Shown in pieces: positions 54,605 to 64,000 of a DNA stretch of 64,000 nucleotides; the first letter of the stretch is position 1; each line of letters starts with the position of its first letter. The translations under genes were made by a program, and so were the position numbers. Under the pieces are notes generated by a model. The model saw only the letters and a program-made list of their open reading frames with translations, made no database searches and was not told the origin of the DNA. The stretch comes from Lepas anatifera (taxonomy: Eukaryota > Arthropoda > Thecostraca > Lepadidae): assembly GCA_034440635.1 (NCBI GenBank), contig JAOTON010000971.1, positions 1,240,001 through 1,304,000 of the forward strand, given 5' to 3'.

Positions 54605-56939
54605 TTGGAGAAGAAGCGTAGAATCACATCCCCGGAATGAGCGAGCAAAAATAAACCTAAACACGTCTTTCTCAGTAGGTAGATTGTATTATATGCATAT
54701 AGAGTAAGGTTAAATCATTTTCTCTTAAAATCTAAAATCTCAGAACTATCATTTTCTTTTTGCTTTATTGACACAGAAGAGATCACAAGAAAGCTTGTCG
54801 CCTCTGAGACCTCGCATCCAATTTATAGAGTTAGGCAACCATGTCTGCACGCACTATATGCCCGTTTTTTCGAACAATCATTCCCAGCTCTTACAATTTT
54901 TTGCCAAATCATCGGCCCTCCCCTACCGGTTATTGGAACGACGCCAGGAATCTAGGATAAACACGATGTCAGCTGAAGATCCGACCAAGTGACCACTTCA
55001 CAGCGAAGTCCCGACCTTCTCCTTATAACCAGTCTGTGCCGCTTCTGAGAGTCTTTGTCGGCTGTGGGAAAGCTTCAACAGCTGTGCGGTGCAGTCTGTG
55101 ACGGAAGGCTGACTCTTCAGAGCTGTCGCAGAGTCGATCACACTTCTGGCGCAGTATCGGCGACGACCAGACGGTGACGGCCCGGGGTCACGGCACATAT
55201 CGCCTACAATGGAACGCCACACCGTCTCGTCGGACGCCAGATGCTCTCCCACTGCGTCTGGGCGTCGAGGGAGAGCTTCGGGAAGTTGAGCGGCGAGAAA
55301 GGAATTTTCCTGTGAAAACTGCAGTTTTGTTCGCTCTCGCTAAGACCAACTGGTGTAACTCTGCGTGGTCGGTAGATATTGACAGTTAGTTTAGATTGAT
55401 TTAAGTTCGAAAGTTTTGCATCTCTGATCAAGTCACAGGTCTAGTTCTGTAGACGGAATAAAGTACATTGGCGGCTCCAGAAAGAAGCCCGAACCTTCAT
55501 TGAACTGTAACAGAGGTCACCATTTCTTAGTAAAAACGTGTTTGCTGGAGAGAATGGAGCCATGTATGGACTTTAGAAATTCGAGTGGTTGGGTGTTTCT
55601 CGAGTTAGGAGAGAGGAAGGGGGAATGCCCTCCCTCCCGTGCAGGCTGCTCGTTAAGTAGAATTGAATTGCTTCAAGTGCCCTGCTGACCCCGCGGACTC
55701 CTATAATCGTCCGCTGACGGAGAGGTTCGTGTTTAATTGCACCGTTGTGCTGCCTTGTAGCTGTTGAAATCCCTAATGGCTCGGGGCGGCCTATATATGC
55801 GCGTGCTGCCTCACGCAGGAACCGGAAGCCTTACAATTTTTAATTTCATTATTTCAAGCTGGAGCATTACGGCCTCTACCGCAGTGAAAGTTGATATATT
55901 TCTGTGGAGCAGTGGCATCGTGCGGTCGATGATCATTAATTGCATTAATTTAACCTTAAGCCGCACCAATAAAGATTGGGATTATTTTCCCTTTCAGCTC
56001 TTATGTGGCTAACGGGCAGTATGAATAGCGCTCATTGAGTGCATTCTGCACAACCTCGATGCGCAATAGGAAACCGAGTTACCTCTCTAAGCTTGGCCTG
56101 CCCGGTGGGTCGTCAAGGTCAGTGCTATGGACTGCTAGGTGTATGTTGTACCTGCGCCACTGTTGATAGGGTACTGCTGCTGTTCGGTGGCTGGTTTGAT
56201 TGGAAAAAGCGCACGGCTCAGATCAATGATTGATCAGGGTTTTTTAGGGGAAGGGAAAGGGCGAACCAACAGCGAGGTGGGTTATCACTATACATGGGGT
56301 GTCTTTTTTAACTCCTGAGGGTGTCATCTGGTTTTGATTTTTTGACTATTGCTTAAGTAGTGAGTTTGTTTCGAAAGTTTACCGGGGAAATTTTGGAAAA
56401 ATCTGGTCGCTGCCCAGGCGCTACTGTTTTGGAAATGAGCAGGAAAATAGTTCAACGAACGTCTGCAGCACCAGGGTCTCCAGCTGGCAGTGGATGGGAG
56501 GACAACAATTACATCTGAAAACGAGGCGCCCGTACCGTGTAATATTTTACAAGGTACGGGTAAATACTACACGGTAAAATTCTAGGTTTTTGGGTCGCCG
56601 TACGTGTACTCGCATTTTAATGTTGTTCAAGGTGCTCTCGGCTCCCAACATGGGCGTCCGATGTCCACAGAGGGTCGCTCTTCAGACCTGAGAGGGTGAA
56701 CGCCCTTCGCCCCTGCTCCTTGGATCCGTCCCTGGCTTCGGTTAGAATTGTAGCTTGCGCTGTGCCCGGAGTGTACCGCGAGCGGTTGCCACTCTGCGAC
56801 AAACAATCGTGCCCCGAGTGCTCCTGTGGCACTGCTGTTGCCACCTGGGCTTATAGTTTATACTGATATGAGGTCAGGCGCAGGTAGTAAAGACGGCGCT
56901 GCTGCCCCGTTGCTGGCTGAGTTGCCGGACTGCCGGACT

Positions 56940-58270
56940 GAAGTCTGTATACCTTAAGTACGTTTCGGTAATATACGTACGCAAAAGTACGTAAGTAAAT
57001 GTACGTAGGGTATAAAGTTCGCATTCTAGAAGTACGCAGGAAAAATTACGTACGCAAAAAGTATATAAGCAAATGAACGTAGGATATCCAAAAGCACGTA
57101 GGAAAACGTGAGTGAAAATATGCATAAGTAAAAGCATGTAGAGTTCAAATAGTACATAGCGTGTAAAGTAAGCAGATTCAATGTACTCGGATCTTAGGCA
57201 CTATAGCAGAAGCGATAATAAAATTCCAAAAAGCCTAGACCGATGCCGACAACAAAGCAGCCGTCCTTCCGGTGCCATGCGGCACACCCTCTCCCCTCCA
57301 GCCCCCCGTCATCTGCCTTCCCACGTACTTTTAACCATAAGAAGAGAGAGCTCTGGTAACGTTGCACAACCGATGCGCGTGTACTACGGTGCAGCCGCTT
57401 CAGTCTTCCTCTTCAACCGAATGAAACCAGCAGTTCCAGGCTTAAATTCTCAGGAGGCCTCGGTGAGAATGTCAGATGCTACACAGTACTTTGAATTATA
57501 TTGGAACAGATTGAGCAATGCATATTATTACTGACCAGAATTTCCGGCCTTATCAGGCTCTCAGTTCTAGGCCTGCCGGTGACTGACTGAGCTTCGCCCA
57601 CTCAAAGAAGAGAGGGCTCTCTTCATCGGAAGCTCTTCCGGGACACTCTATAGTACCTTCATTTTTATTGCATATCTTAAGAAAAAAAACTTTTTCCGTT
57701 GCGTACTTTTCCCATTACGAACGTTTTGTTTTGTATAATGTATACCACACGAACCTTATCTTTAGGTATGTACTTCTCCCATCACAACTTTTTACCTTAT
57801 GCGGTTCCATGACCTTATGCACGTTTTAGATACCGTAAGAACTTTATCCTTACGCACATATTCCATTACGGACATTTTATTTCACTGGTCTTACCATCCT
57901 GTATATATTTTATCTTACGTCCTTTATAGATTACGAACTATATACACGAACTTTTTCATTACAAATATTTTACTTTAAATACTGTATACCGTACGAACTT
58001 TTCAATACGTACTTTGTACGTACACATTTAACATTTACTTAATAAATGTAAAGAAACAATGTCACCTAATGCTTACAAAATACTTAATCTTGCTTGATAT
58101 GCTTAATAACAATGCTACTGAATAAAATGTAAACAAACATGCCATTTCATTCCTACGTACTTTTCAAACCCTAACATTTTACCCAATGAATTTTAGCCAT
58201 GCGTACGTTTTCATGCGTACTTTGGCCATACGAACTTCTTCATTACGTGCTTTTGTCTACAACCCGCTGA
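56940..58270. repeat. Inverted arms of degenerate ACGTA-type short repeats
   Basis: The left arm (about 56940-57180) is built of short words such as AAGTACGTA, AAATGTACGTAGG and AAAAGCACGTAGG. The right arm (about 57690-58260) has the complement sense: TACGTACTTTT, CGAACTTTTTCATTACG, CGTACGTTTTCATGCG. About 500 bp of unrelated sequence lies between. The structure resembles fold-back elements made of short subrepeats. Confidence 0.55.
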
Positions 58271-58279
58271 CTGCCTCCA

Positions 58280-61200
58280 TGTCTTATTGTCGATCACCTT
58301 CTTGTCTTGCTGATGTATCACCGGAGCGGCATCTGCTGGCGCTCCGTCACGCTCAGGTTTGTCAGAGACAAGTGGTTACTCCTTTTACTTTCCCCTCCAC
58401 CTCAGTCACGCCTCTCTCAGCGTCACTCCCTTCACATGGGTTCTCAAACTAATCCACATTGTAGCTTTTGGGTTCCGGGGCAGAACTTGCCAACTCGGCT
58501 ACTGGGGTTTGTGACACATTTTGAAAATTGAGGTGCATAAGTGTGACAAAATAGCTATGGTGACAGTGGGTTTCAAATCAAACCGCATATTTTCGAAATA
58601 CAGAATAAAGCGTGTGCGATAAATTTAATTTAGATTTGTTTTCATTGCGCGTACCATAGTGTCATATTGGTCTGTGTTCGTTTTACTAAAACGAGGGACC
58701 CCGCTGCAGAAAACCCGGAAACCGCTGTGTTGCCAGATTTTAACATGCGCCCAATGGTGCCGATTGTTAGTAGTTGAGAAAGTTGCCGCCTGGATGCCGA
58801 ATGTGACAGTCTTTTTTAGAAATACATGATTGTGGGCGTATTTAGGCATTAAAGATAACGAAAATCGTTATAAGTATTTTGTTTTGTGGTTAATAATTTT
58901 AAGTTTGAGTCTTTCGATTTGGGTCCTATTTTTTGATTTAGTATTAAGTACGCCTAAAGCTACTAGAAAGTACTAATGAGTGAAAGAAATAAATATGGCT
59001 GGGCAGCAATTCTCTTAAACTCGCAACAGCGACAAACAAGTTCGTATGTTTATTTGATGTCATGTGGCCTGCCAAATGTACACAGGTGGGGTTTTAGGGC
59101 ATATTTTTGGGGTTATTGAGATAAGTGCGGCTAAACTGGCTGGAATAATAGTGTGCCCATGGTAATCTAGATGATGTGGCTACTTGAGACTGTGCTTTCT
59201 ATCAACTTGGTTTTTTTCCTTGCTTGCTTGTGCCTTTTATTTGTGCCTAGATCAAGTTGGTTAGGTGATTTGGAGCTGGAGGAAGTTGGGAGAGTTGGCG
59301 TCGCAACAGACTGGCACAGCAGTATTGGTGAGATTTTGTCATTATGTCTATTGTCGGTAGCAATGTGTGCCAATGCAGTCCTCCACAAGTGTTAAAACAC
59401 ACACTACGTGCACTGGAGGGGGGCCTGAGCCCCCTTCTCATCTCGGAAATCACAGAAAATCTCAAAGAAAGAGACTTTGAAAACGCTGGTTGGGGGTGTG
59501 CTGCTTACTACCAGTGGTGGTAGTCCACGGCCCGACTGTGGGTTAAGCAGGACTTTGACTACTGATCTTTTTTGGTATGGACTTCATACCTTGTAGGCCA
59601 TTGGCATAGACTTTTTATCTTGCGGGTAGTTGCCTCGGTTTTTGCGCAGAAGGAATGACAGGCAGGTGAAATCGGTGTTGGGGGAAATTTTAGCATTTGA
59701 TCTGTCTATAAAATGCTACCTAGTTCCACTTACCAAACATTTTAGGTGATCCAATCCTATGTTGACATTGCTTTTTGTCCCTTTGTTGATATGTGAGATA
59801 GAAGTTCAGTGGGGGGAAGCTGTGATCGGGTTCCCATTGTGTGTAGGTGACGCTCCCATTCATAGATTAGTTCCCATAATAATTATTTTATGATAATTGC
59901 CACATTTAATCATGGGGAAATGTACCATATTGGAAACACTCCTTCCAAAATGGAAATTTTCAAAAGGGAAATGCATGTCTGGGGGGGAACTGCAGTCGAG
60001 TTGCCAATAAAGTTATGATCCCAATACTGGAAACAATGATCCATAATTGGAAATTTTCCTTCCAAAACAAAACATGATCTAAAAATGAAAGCACGGTTTA
60101 ATACTTTCTGCGTAATGGCTTGGTGCTTGAACCTTGTCTGTTGCAAAAGTAGAGACAGGTAGATGACATTCAGCATATTGGAAATAGTATTCGTTACAAT
60201 TATTTTCAGCTTTTTGTGACAGGGGGCTCTCGCATTGGTTTGGCGGTATTCTCTCTGTTGGGTTCATCTACCCACCAACTGCTCGGGTTATATGGCGTCG
60301 TCAGCTCTTTCCCTGTTGGAGGGGTTTCTCGTGAGCCAGATTGCTCCTTGCTCAGGGAGTCCTTAGGGCCCTGGCAGCAGGGGACCACTTGGGATATGAC
60401 TGTAGATCATGGGTCTATGGTGTCAGCCAAGAATGCCTCTGGTTAGCCGGAAGCGCTGTAATCGGTCAGGTCTCTGAGTGATCAGCCTGGACCCTTCCCT
60501 ATAGCAACAGCCTGGATCCCGGGTTGGGCGCTCTCTGGAAGGTAGCAGTGAAGCACCGAAGGACAACAGGAAACAGCTAGCTCCCGTCCCGTGATCCTGA
60601 GTTTCTTCATGAGGCTCGCTGACTGCACTGAGTCTTAACCAACAAGGGCCGTGTCCTGGATAGCGTGTGGCGTTCTTAGATGTTAATATAGGCCAAGATC
60701 GCTACAGAGACACCCCGACGAGCGACAGCTAGCTCTGCTTACCTCCATAATAGATGATCAGCATATTTCTTACAGAGGGGGCCCTGGATCGCCAGACAAA
60801 AGGCCCTACTTGACACTGGGGGCCCGCATGATCAATTGTGGCGTTATGGGCTGGAGGCTATTTGACCATAATGAACTTCTTCCCCGAGAGAGGTCTCTAT
60901 GGCAAACTAATAACAGAAGTCATACTTGGTCGAAAAAATGTGACTTACAATTTTCTTCCGTGGGACGGCAGCAATGGGGTCAGCTGAGGTGGCTCAAACT
61001 GCGAGTCACATTTTTTTCGATTTTGCTAATTTGGTATCGTTCGATGCAAGAAAACAAGCTGCATCTACCTATCAAATGATCTAACAAAATTCTCTCCAAA
61101 GTTTTGGTTATATCGTCTTTCCAGATCAATCCCAGGTCTCCGATAATGTTAGGAAAAAAGAAAAGCATTCTCCTATAAATATTCCGAATGTGACAGACGC

Positions 61201-63500
61201 CATTCCTCCGTTGGACGGCAGATTGGTTCCGGCTGCTCAGAGGGGCCTCGGATAGTCACGCGGGCTCCACAATCGTTATAACTGTGCCCAGCTAGTGACA
61301 AGATTGCGCCAGCTGACTACAGGGATCCCAGGTAGCCGCGGTGATTACCTGGGCTTTAAACACAAGAGACCTGGATGGCTACAGGCAGGGTCCTGTTGGC
61401 CACATTGAAACTATTATTGGCCGTGGCCCGGCTTTGGTCACAAGAGGCCCCAGCTGCCTGCACAGGGATAGCCCCGCCTTAGAGAAGTGGGTCTGCGATT
61501 TGCATTGGACCCCTGGCCTGCGTCCACCGGGTCGCTCGCTGCCCAATTTGGTGGTCCCAGCTGGTTATAGAGGTCTGACCTTACATAGCTTTGGAGACCA
61601 GACTGACGGCGTGGGGGCCCAGACTGATGACAAAGAACCCCGGTTGGCTCCAGAGGTCCTGCAGGTACCTAAAGTGGGACAATGTGCACAACCTAGGTAG
61701 TCTTTTGGCGATGCAAGCCCCACAGTTAATGGTAGAACGCGCAGCTGCTCTTAAAACGCTTCTTGGAGCCACCAGTCTGCCTTCAAACCATTTAAGGATG
61801 CCAAATATCCAAATTTTTAAAATATTAGGAAAACTTGTAATGAAGCCTGAAACTTTTTGCAGAGCTAAGTGTAACAAACACAGTCTGTGACAAAGTATTA
61901 CTAATATAAGTATTACATTAAGTATCCTGGGGGCAAAGTATTTTGCAAATAAATTATACAACCGGTGTCACTCTAATGCCCGATAATTGTGTAGATTCTT
62001 CATAATGACGCAACCTCTGACTCGATGGCTGGCCAATATTTGAGAAGCCTTACCATTATTTGCCTGCGTTATGTGAAACTCTGGCGGACGCACCCTACAC
62101 AGATATGGCCGACTGAGGTGCACAAGCTACTTTCTCTGCGTGCTGATGCTGCAGATTCTGGTGGTCGGCATGTGTGGGAGGAAACGGCACAACGTGCCGG
62201 CACCTCTATAGATACATCAGCTGCCCAGCACCCTATCAGAGAGCTGTCCCTGGCGTCACAACCAAATGCACCGCGTCGGTGCCACTGACAAAAAACATCG
62301 GCGGCTAGCCGGGCGTGAATCATTCGTTTGTGCCGCCTGGCGACAGTCGAAACCACAGCGAAACGTCGCCTCCAGCGGCTTCAACGAGCCAAATGGCGGT
62401 CCCTTCTGCTCAGGAGATAGCCATGCGCTGGCGTGATATAGGATTACCAAGTCGGGAGGAAACAAAGCTGGCAGCGAAAACCCCTTATGTAGCATAAACG
62501 ACTTGCCAAGCAGTTCAGTCTCTTCATTGATGGATAAGAAAGCCAAAAATACTATTGTAAAGAGACTTGGCTGCAATGTGTCCTGTGTGTTACTCCACGA
62601 CAGGTTATGGGTGAAGGCAGTGGCGGATACAAGAGGAGATCTAGGGGGCGCAAGCCCCCCGAAATTTCACAATGCATAGGTATAGTTAATAGTTAATATA
62701 TAACCCCCTATAGTTAATACAGAGTCGGAGGCTGTTCCGAGGCAATGGCAGGGCAGGCTCAATCAGATAGGTTAACTACTGTTCTGTCTCCTGTTGCAGA
62801 GCATTTGTATGCCACTGATAAAGCCTCCTGGTATGTTTGAGCGTCTATCAATAATGTCTGCACAAGTCAGAAGTCAAAAGTCAGAATTTATTCAGAAGCG
62901 TCCTCACACATTGATAAAACATGTAGGTAGTTTTTTACATTTCCACGTCATATGATACGGCAGGGTAGGTAAAACTAACGATAAAAACTAAGGATAAAAA
63001 TATACCGAAAAGTAAGATAAGATCACACACACCACGCACAACAACACAAACAAAACTTGCAAATCAAACTTCCCCATTGCATCTTAAATAGCAGGCCTCT
63101 CAAAGTATGTTTGAACGGCATGTCCCTTCCGATGTCCTGCTCGTTCAGCAGAGCTGCCCCCCGGTATGAAGACGATGTCAACCTGCCTCCATGCGTATTT
63201 GCGGCAGCGACAGCTCCCTCCCTCTTGATCGGTGTGTTGTGTGGTTGTGTATTGTGCTGCGTGGGGAGCTCTTAGTGCGTACTATTTGTGGTGGAGTGCC
63301 GTTTGCATGCCGTTTGCACAAAACCATTGGAAGGGAAGATAGTATGGCTTCCCTGCGTCGAATGAGATGTCTTAAGTTTTTTTTGCCTGATATGAGAACG
63401 GAAGTGTTGCCAGCGAACTAAGTGATCGTCACGTCGTTTTCGACGTGATGACAGAGGTCGTTAGTGAAGAGAATACAGAGTACACGAGTGAGACTTCCTC
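58280..63500. other. Stretch without recognised gene
   Basis: No frame shows family resemblance. Visible items are small: inverted words TCGAAAAAATGTGACT (about 60931) and AGTCACATTTTTTTCGA (about 61004); a GGGGGGCCTGAGCCCCC hairpin near 59417; and a GGGGGCGCAAGCCCCCC hairpin near 62645 preceded by GCAGTGGCGGATAC, a common transposon-end word. Confidence 0.45.
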
Positions 63501-63553
63501 CGTAAACGCTCCCACTGTTGCTGCTTTATGAGCCAGATCTGATGACTGTGCCG

Positions 63554-63840
63554 TCACCAGGGGATTTTATCCGGACTTGTTGAACATGGCTTGCAAATGA
63601 TTTCAAAACCATGTGGTAGGATGTGGTAGGGAACCACATCAAACATTTTCCACAAATCCAATAGAACAGGAATGCTAATTTCACCCTGGTCCATGGTACG
63701 ATAAACATGGTCAGTGATCACGTTCAAAGTGGACACTGTGGAAAAATTTCGTCGGTAACCGCGCTGAGAATTCGACCATAAATGAATGGTTTTGAGGTAA
63801 TTTACAAATTGTTTTTGGACTACTTTTTTACTAGTTTAAT
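63554..63840 (-). pseudogene. Non-LTR retrotransposon reverse transcriptase fragment
   Basis: The minus strand reads KVVQKQFVNYLKTIHLWSNS, QRGYRRNFSTVSTLNVITDH and VYRTMDQGEISIPVLLDLWK, then MFDVVPYHIL. This corresponds to RT motifs ending in motif A (LLDLSKAFD in active relatives). The frame is lost upstream near 63840 and a stop closes it at 63554, with no YxDD motif downstream. It is a short, inactive remnant. Confidence 0.7.
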
Positions 63841-64000
63841 GATCAAGGGCAGAATTTAAATGGGTCGCGCGTCGGCCGAGCTCGCTGGCGATGTGCTTTT
63901 TGGAATCGGGGTTATCAGGGCGTGTTTCCACTCTGCTGGAACTTGGCCAGTGAGGAGACTTGGCTAGTGACGCTAGAGAGAATAATTGACGATATCTAGA

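Overview
This is a eukaryotic, almost certainly invertebrate metazoan, nuclear genomic window. Genes are split by GT-AG introns, coding exons are GC-rich and introns AT-richer, there is a CpG-rich island, and tandem repeats and short DNA transposons are abundant. Two conserved genes can be read, and they converge. Gene content and repeat style would suit an arthropod, perhaps a crustacean, but that assignment is inference.

Plus strand, 1-8392: the C-terminal half of UPF1, the nonsense-mediated decay helicase. Ten exons (2330-8392) join without a phase conflict into 487 codons including the stop. They carry SF1 helicase motifs III to VI, an RG-rich patch and an SQ/TQ-rich tail. The first exon visible is preceded by a 2.3-kb array of 34 extra copies of its own 3' splice site plus its first 50 coding bases.

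Minus strand, 27232 down to 11234, possibly from 35193: an ARID1 (BAF250/Osa) SWI/SNF subunit. Thirteen phase-compatible exons encode Pro/Gly/Gln-rich low-complexity segments, the ARID DNA-binding domain split over two exons, a polyQ tract and a large terminal exon with the BAF250 C-terminal region. A tentative further 5' exon lies at 35059-35193. A CpG-rich island at about 30740-31650 with an X-box-like palindrome is a candidate promoter. One exon (21513-21875) reads only if a single base is missing in a GC-rich run.

35.2-64 kb: no intact gene recognised. The region holds TTAA-flanked non-autonomous DNA elements of at least three related families with palindromic ends and many AGGTCA-like half-sites, tRNA-derived SINEs, three decayed non-LTR retrotransposon fragments, hairpin elements and low-complexity tracts. 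One stretch (about 52970-54345) looks like poor-quality consensus sequence.

The most unusual theme is that tandem arrays sit on exon-intron junctions in both genes. Several array units repeat a splice site (UPF1 acceptor and donor; ARID1 donors at 14241, at tentative exon 35059, and an acceptor at 27232). In some arrays the unit length keeps the reading frame, in others it creates an immediate stop.
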